From: Nostoc sp. GT001 | Lineage (GTDB): Bacteria; Cyanobacteriota; Cyanobacteriia; Cyanobacteriales; Nostocaceae | Assembly (NCBI RefSeq): GCF_030382115.1 | Contig: NZ_JAUDRJ010000003.1 | Location: 6,764,450-6,776,874 of the forward strand | Reading direction: 5' to 3' | Length of the DNA: 12,425 nucleotides | Part shown: piece by piece, positions 1 to 7,974 of the stretch | How positions within the stretch are numbered: the stretch's first letter is position 1 | Layout of the letters: the number at the start of each line of letters is the position of its first letter | Translations under genes and position numbers: made by a program | The notes under the pieces: generated by a model | What the model saw: only the letters and a program-made list of their open reading frames with translations | Databases searched by the model: none | What the model was told of the DNA's origin: nothing

Positions 1-2
1 GA

Positions 3-242
3 CCAAATAGAGCTTATTTTCCGGAATATGGTTCAGCTGACTTGGGTGGTATATCAGTAGGATTAGGTGCAAGATATCAAAGCAGAAAAAAGTCCACACT
101 TTGGATGTGGGCAATCTGTCAAACAATTGTTATCTTTCGTAATACGGAGGAACAAATGTTGGACAGATATAAGTCCAAATATTATCCCATTTGGACTTCT
201 GTGAGCGATATCACCTTTACGCGTTGTTTTTTCGGAGTAATT
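3..242 (+). other. Open frame entering from the window edge, in phase with nblA
   Basis: From base 3 there is no stop codon until the nblA stop at 438-440, so 80 codons upstream of nblA are open in the nblA frame. The first 30 or so residues (containing YFPEYGSADLGG and GLGARYQ) look protein-like, while the part after about base 100 (rich in W, C, I, F) does not. Possible readings are the 3' end of an upstream gene whose stop was lost or lies in another frame after a frameshift, an N-terminal extension of NblA, or chance. Within it, GGAGG at 146-150 sits five bases before an in-frame ATG at 156. I do not recognise a family. Confidence 0.3.
171..198 (+). promoter_or_regulatory. Perfect 10-bp inverted repeat in the nblA leader
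   Basis: AAGTCCAAAT at 171-180 and ATTTGGACTT at 189-198 are exact reverse complements separated by 8 bases, and end 44 bases before the nblA ATG. No T-run follows, so it is not an obvious terminator. It could be an RNA hairpin in the 5' untranslated region or a dimeric regulator site. I found no GTA-N8-TAC NtcA box near it. Confidence 0.5.
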
Positions 243-440
243 ATGAATCAACCAATGAAACTATCCTTGGAACAGCAATTCAGCATCTGCTCATTTTCAA
301 CTCAGGTGCAAAGTATGAGCCACGAGCAAGCTAAAGACTTTTTAGTAAAGCTCTATGAGCAAATGGTCGTGCGCGAGGCAACTTATCAAGAGCTTCTGAA
401 GCATCAGTGGGGCTTAGATTCAGGTTCCACTATGGCATAG
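243..440 (+). CDS. nblA: Phycobilisome degradation protein NblA
   Basis: This 65-residue protein matches the NblA family, small helical adaptors that bind phycobiliproteins and recruit a ClpC-containing protease so that phycobilisomes are dismantled during nitrogen or other nutrient starvation. The recognisable parts are the N-terminal LSLEQQFSI, the central MSHEQAKDFLVKLYEQMVVRE helix and the C-terminal TYQELLKHQWGL, and the length fits the family (about 60 residues). The start at 243 is chosen because the homologous region begins there and GGAG at 234-237 is correctly spaced. A second ATG at 156 in the same frame has an even better Shine-Dalgarno (GGAGG, 146-150) and would give a 94-residue protein; family length argues against it. 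Cys17 and Ser19 are small departures from the sequence I remember for relatives. Nitrogen control (NtcA) is known for some relatives but no box is evident here. Confidence 0.93.
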   Translation: MNQPMKLSLEQQFSICSFSTQVQSMSHEQAKDFLVKLYEQMVVREATYQELLKHQWGLDSGSTMA

Positions 441-899
441 AGTCGTTCTAATGTCGCAGTGGGCGACCTCCTTCTCTTGCTTGGTTCCAAGGAGGAAAAG
501 AGCTGGGGATGTCGGGGCGTCAACTTCGATAAGTAATTCCACGATATGACGCAAAAGTTCAATATTACGAGATTAACTAAGAATGAGTAAACATTGTCTA
601 CGGCATATCTGCTGCAGTCTAGACTAACTTTAGCATTGCAGACTAAATCCTTTGTTTGCTTTAGCCAAACTTTTTGTTGTTTCCTCTAGCAGGGGAATCA
701 CACCTGCATAAATTGATAATCCACTGGAATATTTGCACAGGAAGATTTAGAGACTATTTGGATACCACTGCTTTAGCAGCTAGTGATTTCACTCTTTATA
801 CATATAACTAGAAGTTGCATCTTTATATATCTTTTGTTTATAAAACGTTACATTCTTGGAGCGGCTACCTATAAAACACGTAACATAAAGAAATTATGC
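441..899. other. 459-bp intergenic region between nblA and the split kinase gene
   Basis: No convincing gene is present. Seen: an inverted repeat CCTCCTT (467-473) / AAGGAGG (489-495) with a 15-base loop, a weak candidate terminator for nblA because no T-run follows; a 10-bp palindrome AGTCTAGACT at 616-625; and an imperfect direct repeat TATAAAACGTTACAT (839-853) / TATAAAACACGTAACAT (870-886). The nblA and kinase transcripts converge here. Confidence 0.5.
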
Positions 900-1430
900 C
901 TAGCTGGAAAGATCGTATGGAGAATCTGTATCAATACTTTCCAGTTTTGTTATAATTTGAGGCTTAATCTTTTCGTACTCGTTTTTGAGCAAACTCTTAC
1001 TAATTTGCGGGTCGGCAGAGGACATCAACGTATTGCTCATTGCGACCCACTCTTGCAGTCGTTGCCGCTGGGCAGAAGCGACGCTGGAAAGTAAGATGTG
1101 GTTACAGCTATTTGGTGCTTCTCGGGCAAAGAATAAAAGGCGGTAGTAACCTGTCTGCTGTAGTAACCGAGCAATTTCTTGACCAAGGCTGGTTTTGAGA
1201 TCGAGGTAATAAGGCAACCATTTAGCGCCATGCTTGCGATTGTAGATGACAGTAATCCATAGCAGCATGGGATGGGGGATAGAGATGAACAGAAATTGGT
1301 TATAGCGCGTACAGAGTAAGCGTTTTTGAATTTCCTCTTGCGGTAGCATCACCCACAAAGCTGGTAAAACCTCCCCATTGGTCTGAATGGGCTGGGGAAA
1401 CACAATATCGGCAATTGGTTTATTTTTGGG
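900..1430 (-). pseudogene. C-terminal part of the kinase gene, beyond an in-frame TAG
   Basis: This 176-residue frame starts immediately after the kinase TAG (1431-1433) and is in the same phase. It opens with PKNKPIADIVFPQP and continues with LPALWVMLPQEEI, WLPYYLDLKTSLGQE and GYYRLLFFAREAP, which look like one globular, mixed alpha/beta domain without membrane segments. From memory, Nostocales serine/threonine kinases of about 500 residues carry just such a C-terminal domain, which would make this the rest of the same protein. A GTG at 1403 could in principle start a separate 167-residue protein, but no ribosome binding site precedes it. The domain's role is unknown to me. The frame is otherwise intact, so the break is either recent, a sequencing error, or suppressed by readthrough. 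Confidence 0.6.
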
Positions 1431-2453
<1,023 letters not shown>

Positions 2454-2831
2454 AGAAAATTCGACTCCAAAAGCAGGTTGTAAATGTTTGGGAGGACAAG
2501 TGCATTCAAAAATTGTGGTGTAGTTTTAGTTTGCCCAATTTTGACTAATGCGCTATCACTCTTAGCATCTCCTCTTCTTTACAACACGTTGCTTTGTATT
2601 GGGACGAAGATGACGGCACTAGTTTGGCTACACGAAACCTTACCTGCCTTTGTAAGTTAACAAACCTTTAAATTCGCATTAGTCTACGGAAGTAGGCTTT
2701 GTTTGTGTAATAGAGAATTATATTCGCCCAATAGTTTTAAAACATTTTCTCATTACCTAACAATCTTTTTAACCTTCAAGCTAATTCTTACTATGTAAGG
2801 ACGTATTTTTTATTTATAAAAGTGTAATATC
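2454..2831. other. 378-bp AT-rich intergenic region with a short hairpin
   Basis: The region separates the glycosyltransferase end from the kinase start, both on the minus strand, and should hold the kinase promoter, which I cannot pinpoint. A hairpin AGTCTAC (2681-2687), loop GGAA, GTAGGCT (2692-2698) with one G-U pair is present. Its sequence resembles short palindromic repeats scattered in Nostoc-type genomes, but that is from memory. On the plus strand it is followed by T-rich DNA, yet no plus-strand gene ends here. Confidence 0.35.
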
Positions 2832-3845
2832 CTAAGTGATAGTTTTTCGTTTTTTCTGCTGGTTAGGATATATATCAAAACTTGATTTATTATTCATCAA
2901 ATAGTATTGAATTCGACGTTCGACAATACTATTAAGTCGAGACATAAAATCATAAAAGAAACCCGGATATTTCCTAATTTGTGTGAATGCTGTTAACCAT
3001 TTTCCTTGTTTTATAGGTTCTACAACTTGAAGATAAGCTAGATTTTTCTTATAGACTGAGAGATTATAAGATAGAGCACGCATTAGAGCAGGATTTTTTT
3101 TCACAATGTCTTGTTGCATGAAATAGGTAGCAGCTTTGCAAGATTGATTGAGACGTGGTAGTTGGCTTTGATATACAAGAGAGCCAGGGCGTGAACGGTA
3201 GAAATAATAGGGTTTTGGTTCAATAAAAAACCTAGCTCCTTTAATTAAGCATTTCATATCAAGCCAAAAATCTTGACCCATTCTAATTTCATCATCGTAC
3301 TCAATGCCGTGTTTAACCAAGAATTCTCGTTTGAATAGAGGCTTGCTTAGACCAAGATGCAATCCTGGTTCACCGAAGACATCAGTTTCTACAAAATAAA
3401 CGATATCAATTTGGAAGATTTTATCTATACGTTCTCCACTTTCTTGAATCAATGTACTCCAAGGAGATGTTGTACCGTCTTTGATAAAAAAAACATCATC
3501 AGCAATCATGTCTGCATTTGTTTTATTTGCCAGAGATACAAGCTTTTCCAATCTTTCGGGAGCATACCAATCATCTGAATCAAGTACAGCAATCCATTCT
3601 CCTTGGGCTACTCTGAAGGCGCGATTACGTGCCGCCGCCGCTCCAAGATTTTGCTGATTAACTATCACTTTGAGACGTTGATCGGTGAAACTTTTAGCGA
3701 CTTCTACAGTTTTATCACTTGAGCCATCATCGACTATGATAACTTCAATGTCAGTGAGTGTTTGCTCTAAGGCTGACTCTATTGCCTTCCCAATATAAGT
3801 TTCAGTATTGTAAGCAGGGATAATAACGGAGACTTTGGGATTCAC
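2832..3845 (-). CDS. Glycosyltransferase family 2 protein
   Basis: A 337-residue protein with a GT-A fold of family 2 at its N-terminus: VSVIIPAYN (5-13), the nucleotide-binding VDDGSSD (38-44), NLGAAAARN (66-74) and the metal-binding DSDDW (89-93), with GLSKPLFKREFL and GQDFWLDMK further on as the acceptor-side segment. Such enzymes transfer a sugar from a nucleotide donor to a glycan, lipid or protein acceptor at the cytoplasmic face of the membrane; the sugar and acceptor cannot be read from sequence. No clear membrane helices are present. The C-terminal tail is lysine-rich (QQKKRKT). The start is GTG, supported by AGGAG nine bases upstream. The gene stands alone rather than in a polysaccharide cluster, lacks the GCGATCGC octamer and looks more AT-rich than argG or anmK, which could mean later acquisition. 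Confidence 0.88.
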   Translation of the reverse strand: MNPKVSVIIPAYNTETYIGKAIESALEQTLTDIEVIIVDDGSSDKTVEVAKSFTDQRLKVIVNQQNLGAAAARNRAFRVAQGEWIAVLDSDDWYAPERLEKLVSLANKTNADMIADDVFFIKDGTTSPWSTLIQESGERIDKIFQIDIVYFVETDVFGEPGLHLGLSKPLFKREFLVKHGIEYDDEIRMGQDFWLDMKCLIKGARFFIEPKPYYFYRSRPGSLVYQSQLPRLNQSCKAATYFMQQDIVKKNPALMRALSYNLSVYKKNLAYLQVVEPIKQGKWLTAFTQIRKYPGFFYDFMSRLNSIVERRIQYYLMNNKSSFDIYPNQQKKRKTIT

Positions 3846-3956
3846 GAAACTGAACTCCTGACTACATGGTTAGGTAAAATACTAAAATCCTGACCATAAT
3901 TTGATCATTTCTTTTTTACTATACAACTCAGTCGGTCGGTGAGAATAAACGATGAG

Positions 3957-4072
3957 TGGTTAAAGTTGGGCAGGAGATATTAGGCGTTGGTAAACCAGTG
4001 CGTTGCCAGAGTTTTTGAACGGCGGTTTTTGGCTTAGAAGAGCAGCAAAGCGTTGAGGCAGAAATGCTTTTA
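3957..4072 (-). repeat. Probable interspersed Nostocales repeat abutting the end of the 4070-4516 gene
   Basis: On the minus strand a coding-like stretch runs across this gap (frame including KPPFKNSGNALVYQRLISP, ending at a TAA near 3960) with no start of its own. I remember the same peptide as a frequent spurious annotation in Nostoc-type genomes, where it marks a dispersed repeat rather than a gene. The repeat begins at or just inside the last codons of the upstream minus-strand gene and may have replaced its original 3' end. Identification is from memory and needs a genome-wide search. Confidence 0.4.
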
Positions 4073-4516
4073 AGCTGACTGACGCTCTAGGCTAGCTTCC
4101 ATTGTGTTAGTTAAAAAATGACCAGCCAAGATACCACTACTAAGGTAATATGTATCTTGCGAAATCCGGTGTAGGGTTTCAAAGCCACTACGACGCTGAC
4201 GATCGCCTAGTACCCAGTAACGCTGTACGATAGTATCCAGACCAATCCAGCCTTCGCCTTCAACCTGCCCCAAAATATTATGTTGTAGTAGAAAAGTATA
4301 CTGACGCTCTCCATCATGCAACCGCCCTTTATATTGCAGAGAGATTTCAGAGCGATCGCTACCCGGGAAAATCAGTTTTGTGGCCATAGTAAACCAGTTA
4401 TCTCGATTCCAAGCGACCAAGGTCATACCCTTGACGCTGATTGGCATACCATTACGTTCCAGCCAATTTCCTTCCATTGCCCAGCGTCCTGGTTCCAATA
4501 AAAAAGTATGAGCCAC
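4070..4516 (-). CDS. Protein of unknown function, cyanobacterial type
   Basis: A 148-residue protein that I do not recognise by family name. It is rich in aromatic residues and in alternating strand-like segments (WAMEGNWLERNG, GMTLVAWNRDNWFTMATKLIF, ISLQYKGRLHDGERQYTFLLQHN, GEGWIGLDTIVQRYWVLGD), suggesting a beta-sandwich or lipocalin-like barrel. There is no signal peptide or membrane segment. The pattern of long strands with conserved-looking W, G and Y favours a real gene, and a GCGATCGC octamer lies inside it. The start is GTG with AGGG about ten bases upstream; an internal ATG (MEGNW) is a possible alternative. It lies 120 bp downstream of anmK on the same strand, so co-transcription is possible. 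The last residues may come from the adjoining repeat. Confidence 0.7.
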   Translation of the reverse strand: MAHTFLLEPGRWAMEGNWLERNGMPISVKGMTLVAWNRDNWFTMATKLIFPGSDRSEISLQYKGRLHDGERQYTFLLQHNILGQVEGEGWIGLDTIVQRYWVLGDRQRRSGFETLHRISQDTYYLSSGILAGHFLTNTMEASLERQSA

Positions 4517-4636
4517 CTTTTATTCCCTGTCTTGCTCAAGTGCCGCCAAGACTATAGTTATAGCAGTGCTAAGTTACGAGTGCTGAGTTGCGAGTGAAGA
4601 ATGAAGAAATTTTTTATCTTGTTTATTGTTCCTGAC

Positions 4637-5899
4637 TCAGGACTGACCTTGGTGAATTTCTCCCAAAAGTACTTCTTGAGCTGCACCTGTGGCAGTAGGT
4701 AGGTTGCCAGGAATACCCAAATGTCGCCAATAGGCTAAAACCGCGAAGGCGATCGCTTCTTTAAAATCTGCACTCAAGCCGACTTCATCTGTTGTCGAAA
4801 CTGGTATTGATGCCAACAACAACTGTAATCTTTGTTTCAAATAGAGATTGCGACTACCACCACCACATAATAGTACTCGTTGTGGCATTTCTGGCAAAAA
4901 AGTGCGGTAACTATGAAAAATTGAAGCAGCTGTAAGTTCTGTGAGAGTTGCCAGTACGTCAGCAGGATTGAGTTGGTATGCTTGAGCATCTTTTAAACAC
5001 TGATGCAAGTAAGTCACACCAAATAATTCGCGTCCAGTAGATTTGGGTGGCGGTAGATGAAAGTAGTCTTGATTGAGCCATTGTTCTACTAATTGATGGC
5101 AAGGAGTACCACTTGCTGCCCAATTGCCATCTTCATCATAAGTTTTAGCACCACCGCTTAAATGCTCCACCGCTAGATCCAACAGACTATTTCCTGGGCC
5201 AGTATCCCAACCAAGAATTTTTGAGAGCCAGTCACCATGCCGAGGCGGAATATAAGCAACATTGCCAATACCACCAATGTTTTGAATACAACGCCCCTCC
5301 TGGGGATGACTGAGTAAATAAGCATCGACTCTGGGCACGAGAGGCGCACCATGACCACCAATAGCAATATCAGCAACGCGGAAGTTGCTCACAGTTGCAA
5401 TGTTCGTAAGATGGGCAATTAATGCACCCCGCCCTAGTTGAAGACTGTAACCCAAGGGACTGCCCAGTGCTGTTAACGGATAGCTAGGGTTTAGCCCGTG
5501 GGTAGCGATCATTTCTCTTCCCCTACTCCCCTGCTCCCCTGCTCCCCCTGCTCCCTCTTTGGGTGGTCGATGATAAACCGTTTGACCGTGGGAACCAATG
5601 AGAGTGGCTGGCTGATGACCAATTTGAATATTTTGGGCGGCTTGGGCAAAGACTTGAGCGATCGCATCATCTATTTCCGCTAATTCTGCCATTGAGATGG
5701 CAACACCTGCACCAACTGCTAATATTCTTTCTCTAAGTTGGGCTGGATAAGGATATGTTGCCCCGGCTAGCAACTCAACTTTGAGATCCAATTCTGTGCC
5801 GGAAATCTCTACCAACGTAGCGTCTATGCCATCTACGGATGTGCCACTAATTAAACCAATAACGCGAGTAGGGACAACAGCTTTTTCAGTTGGATGCAT
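4637..5899 (-). CDS. anmK: Anhydro-N-acetylmuramic acid kinase
   Basis: AnmK hydrolyses and phosphorylates 1,6-anhydro-N-acetylmuramic acid with ATP to give MurNAc-6-phosphate, the entry to recycling of cell-wall muropeptides in the cytoplasm. Using the ATG at 5899 (420 residues), the family motifs are [10 protein letters not shown] (15-24), [10 protein letters not shown] (103-112), [13 protein letters not shown] with the catalytic Asp177, NIGGIGN (207-213), WDTGPGN (231-237) and CGGGSRN (345-351). An in-phase TTG at 5926 would add nine residues; neither start has a good ribosome site, and ATG is preferred because relatives begin close to TRVIGL. Residues about 114-148 form an insertion between HRPP and [10 protein letters not shown] that is not part of the family core and is rich in G, E and R; it is encoded by C-rich repeats (see separate entry). 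All catalytic parts flank it intact, so the enzyme is probably functional. Confidence 0.95.
   Translation of the reverse strand: MHPTEKAVVPTRVIGLISGTSVDGIDATLVEISGTELDLKVELLAGATYPYPAQLRERILAVGAGVAISMAELAEIDDAIAQVFAQAAQNIQIGHQPATLIGSHGQTVYHRPPKEGAGGAGEQGSRGREMIATHGLNPSYPLTALGSPLGYSLQLGRGALIAHLTNIATVSNFRVADIAIGGHGAPLVPRVDAYLLSHPQEGRCIQNIGGIGNVAYIPPRHGDWLSKILGWDTGPGNSLLDLAVEHLSGGAKTYDEDGNWAASGTPCHQLVEQWLNQDYFHLPPPKSTGRELFGVTYLHQCLKDAQAYQLNPADVLATLTELTAASIFHSYRTFLPEMPQRVLLCGGGSRNLYLKQRLQLLLASIPVSTTDEVGLSADFKEAIAFAVLAYWRHLGIPGNLPTATGAAQEVLLGEIHQGQS
5456..5560 (-). repeat. In-frame repeat insertion inside anmK, G-rich on the coding strand
   Basis: The C-rich part (5518-5556) consists of near-copies of CTCCCCTG (5526-5533, 5534-5541, a 9-base variant 5542-5550, partial copies either side). 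On the coding strand this gives five runs of three to five G separated by four-base spacers, a canonical G-quadruplex pattern. The remainder (5456-5517) encodes [18 protein letters not shown]. The total of about 105 bp is a multiple of three, so the frame is kept. Boundaries are inferred from where family similarity stops and resumes. Confidence 0.6.
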
Positions 5900-5926
5900 C
5901 GATCGAGATTCTTTTGTTGGTTGCAA

Positions 5927-6392
5927 GAGTTTAGTTTAATTCATGTTACTAACTATGTCAAAACACTCAAGTTGCATAGTTGACTACAAAAGAAAAAGTA
6001 AATAGAGCGAGGGAAGAAGCTCAAAACCAAAAGCAATGACCACGAATCTATTTCTATTTATCAGCAAACAAAGAATTTCAAATAGTTTTGTTTATTATCT
6101 TGATTTATCCTTAATCAAGACAACATCCAAAGATACAAATTCTTGATATATACTAGCTAACTTCACATTTTTTATCTTCAGATAAAGAACAGATATTATA
6201 TCCACTTTTCCGGCAAGTGAAACTACTTATTTATGTTCAAAAACAGGGCAAATTATTGGCTAAATTTAGGAATTTTTCAATAAATAAAAATCCAGTAGTT
6301 TCATCCTATTGTTTCTTCTAGAAGACACTACATAATAAATCCAAGTCGCACAACGAACTTTTCAACAATTAAAAATACAGAATTTCAAAATT
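5927..6392. other. 466-bp AT-rich divergent intergenic region between anmK and the PEP-CTERM gene
   Basis: It must hold promoters for both flanking genes; no single box is convincing. Inverted repeats seen: TCTTGATT (6098-6105) / AATCAAGA (6113-6120); TTTATC (6171-6176) / GATAAA (6181-6186); and a longer-range pair TGAAACTACT (6218-6227) / AGTAGTTTCA (6294-6303), 66 bases apart and about 90 bases upstream of the PEP-CTERM ATG. The last could be a paired regulator site. No Shine-Dalgarno precedes that ATG. Confidence 0.45.
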
Positions 6393-7154
6393 ATGTCTCT
6401 TACAAAAATTGCTTGTATCGCTGCTCTATCTCTATCTGCAATCTCCTCATTTATCTATGCAGGTTCTGCCCAGGCTATATCCTTCCAAATAACCACTGGC
6501 ATTGCAGGCCCTAATGGAGAAACTGACCAAGGTGCTTTTTCTGAGTTTACTCAACTTCCTGGTACGACAACTGTTAACTTCAATAATGGTCAAGCACCAA
6601 CCACTGGTTTTGCTAAATACTCATTTGAGAATAACAGTGGAAGCAGCAGTGTGAGGTCAGATGTATGGGCACCTGCTGGGGCAAATGGTGAGGTCAATAA
6701 TGGGAAGTATTTGGCAGTTTTCAACGGCGATAATGTCACAATTAACCTTGCAAGTTCCCTCAATTATTTCGGTATTGACTGGGGAGCTATTAGTTCTGGT
6801 AACGTTTTTTCCTTCTACAATGGCGATAATCTAATCAAATCATTTACAACTGAGGATGTGAACCCAGTTGCTCCAATTCGTGCATCACAGCATGGCGGTG
6901 AAGGCAATGGCTACCTTCACTTCTACTCAGATAGTAGCAACGATATTTTCAACAAGATTGTCATTACCCAAACAGGTGGTGGTGGATTTGAAAGCGACAA
7001 CCATTCTTTCCATCTAGGAACTGACAAATTTACAGGTTTTGACCCTAAGTCTGTTCCTGAGCCTAGTATTACATTAGGTATGCTGGCTGTAGGTGGTATG
7101 TTTCTACGCAAGCGCAAGAACGAAAAGTTGCAAAGTGTAAGGCAATCTCATTAA
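6393..7154 (+). CDS. PEP-CTERM exosortase-dependent surface protein
   Basis: A 253-residue exported protein. Residues 1-28 are a Sec signal peptide (KIACIAALSLSAIS hydrophobic core, cleavage expected after AQA at 26-28). The mature part is rich in N, G, S, T and aromatic residues, as in a beta-rich extracellular domain, with YLHFYSDSSNDIFNKIVITQ and a glycine run GGGG at 175-178. The C-terminus is a PEP-CTERM sorting signal: VPEPS (221-225), a short hydrophobic stretch ITLGMLAVGGMF and a basic RKRK tail. In such proteins the signal is recognised by an exosortase, which removes the tail and delivers the protein to the envelope or surface; no exosortase gene is in this window. It resembles the Npun_F0296-type family of Nostocales surface proteins, from memory. 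Function is unknown; surface adhesion or sheath association would be a guess. The ATG lacks an obvious ribosome site. Confidence 0.9.
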   Translation: MSLTKIACIAALSLSAISSFIYAGSAQAISFQITTGIAGPNGETDQGAFSEFTQLPGTTTVNFNNGQAPTTGFAKYSFENNSGSSSVRSDVWAPAGANGEVNNGKYLAVFNGDNVTINLASSLNYFGIDWGAISSGNVFSFYNGDNLIKSFTTEDVNPVAPIRASQHGGEGNGYLHFYSDSSNDIFNKIVITQTGGGGFESDNHSFHLGTDKFTGFDPKSVPEPSITLGMLAVGGMFLRKRKNEKLQSVRQSH

Positions 7155-7246
7155 ATATATCAATTTTAGCTCAGTAAGATTTTCTCCACACTCTACTCTT
7201 AGCTTGTACAAGCATTTCAAAACTTAGTTAATATTAAATAAAAATC

Positions 7247-7275
7247 AGGGTGAGCTTACCAAGTAAGCTCACCCT
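7247..7275. terminator. Strong hairpin with perfect 13-bp stem downstream of the PEP-CTERM gene
   Basis: AGGGTGAGCTTAC (7247-7259), loop CAA, GTAAGCTCACCCT (7263-7275). It lies 93 bases after the PEP-CTERM stop and probably ends that transcript. On the plus strand the following bases are only mildly T-rich (TAATCCTTTT), whereas on the minus strand the hairpin is followed by GATTTTTATTT, a better terminator tail, so it may act in both directions. Confidence 0.8.
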
Positions 7276-7317
7276 AATCCTTTTGCCATTTATAATCGGG
7301 GCTTCTTTTAAAGTCAA

Positions 7318-7331
7318 TGCTACGCGTAGCA
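7318..7331. repeat. 14-bp perfect palindrome
   Basis: TGCTACGCGTAGCA reads the same on both strands. GC-rich palindromes of this type, with flanks such as AAGCTGAG, recur in Nostoc-type intergenic DNA as small dispersed repeats (from memory). Confidence 0.5.
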
Positions 7332-7393
7332 AGCTGAGAAAAATTTTCTTTAACTAGACTTTTTGCAGGAATTAAAAGCCCTCAACCTAAATC

Positions 7394-7625
7394 CCTCTCC
7401 CAAGCTTTCTACCGTGTATACACAAGTCGAGTTGGGAATCAAATAGACAGAAAAGAACGGAAAATTATTTTTAAAATCCTTGATTTTCCGTTATCTCTCT
7501 ATCAATAATCTGACACTATTGACAATCAACTAAATTAACTTAAAACTTTGCCAATTCAAGCTTATATCTTACCAGACAAGGATTTTAGGACTTGTATATA
7601 CACGGTAGCCCAAGCTTGGGAGAGG
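7394..7625. mobile_element. MITE-like non-coding element with long terminal inverted repeats
   Basis: The left arm (7394-7428) and right arm (7589-7625) are inverted copies: they share CCTCTCCCAAGCTT, then CTACCGTGTATA, then ACAAGTC, interrupted by a TT/GGG difference of one base in length and one C/T change. The 160-bp interior has no gene but contains a nested inverted repeat AACGGAAAAT (7456-7465) / ATTTTCCGTT (7483-7492) and TCAATA/TATTGA. About 232 bp with arms of 35-37 bp and no coding capacity fits a miniature inverted-repeat element or a long structured repeat. No clear target duplication is visible. Confidence 0.6.
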
Positions 7626-7931
7626 AACTTGGAAATTGGCTCCCATTCTTGCAAAATTGGGAGAAGGGGTTGGGGGATGTAGCAAGATTCCGTAGGGTGG
7701 GCAAATTTTACATTTGTGCAAGAGACTCCATGAGCTGCGCTCACAAGGAACAATGAAAATAATCTGGTAATGATTTTGCGTTGTTTTAGCCTCTATTTTC
7801 AAGGCAGGTCTACTCAATCCTACTTAGAGCTTAACCTAACCGTATTGAGAGTGAACTTTAACTTTGACTCCTAGCTCCAAAATCCTCCCATAGGTTGTTG
7901 CATGAATAAAATATACGTGGATTAGTTTAGA
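7626..7931. other. Gene-free stretch between the MITE-like element and argG
   Basis: Two overlapping minus-strand open frames here have no protein character. The sequence includes AATTGGGAGAAGGGGTTGGGG-type DNA (7655-7676 area), which is typical intergenic filler in these genomes. The argG promoter should lie at the right end. Confidence 0.4.
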
Positions 7932-7937
7932 TATAAT
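7932..7937 (+). promoter_or_regulatory. Candidate -10 box of argG
   Basis: TATAAT lies 37 bases upstream of the argG ATG. No good -35 hexamer stands 16-18 bases before it, and no NtcA box was found at the usual spacing, so this rests on the -10 match alone. The ribosome site is GGAG at 7965-7968, six bases before the ATG. Confidence 0.4.
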
Positions 7938-7974
7938 AATGACTCATTCTTTGTTGTCCTAACTGGAGAAATTA

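Noticed and set aside
1..242. NtcA site upstream of nblA
   Set aside because: Expected from known regulation of relatives, but no GTA-N8-TAC match was found in the available 242 bases.
630..747. Minus-strand open stretch with peptide-like SGLSIYAGVIPLLEETTKSLAKAN
   Set aside because: It looks somewhat coding but has no start codon, is under 40 codons, and I recognise no family; perhaps a gene remnant, but not supportable.
783..1094. Plus-strand frame of 103 codons
   Set aside because: It overlaps the kinase C-terminal part antisense, has no ribosome site, and its residue content is not protein-like.
7562..7817. Two overlapping minus-strand frames of 62-82 codons
   Set aside because: They run through the right arm of the inverted-repeat element and typical intergenic DNA and show no protein-like pattern.
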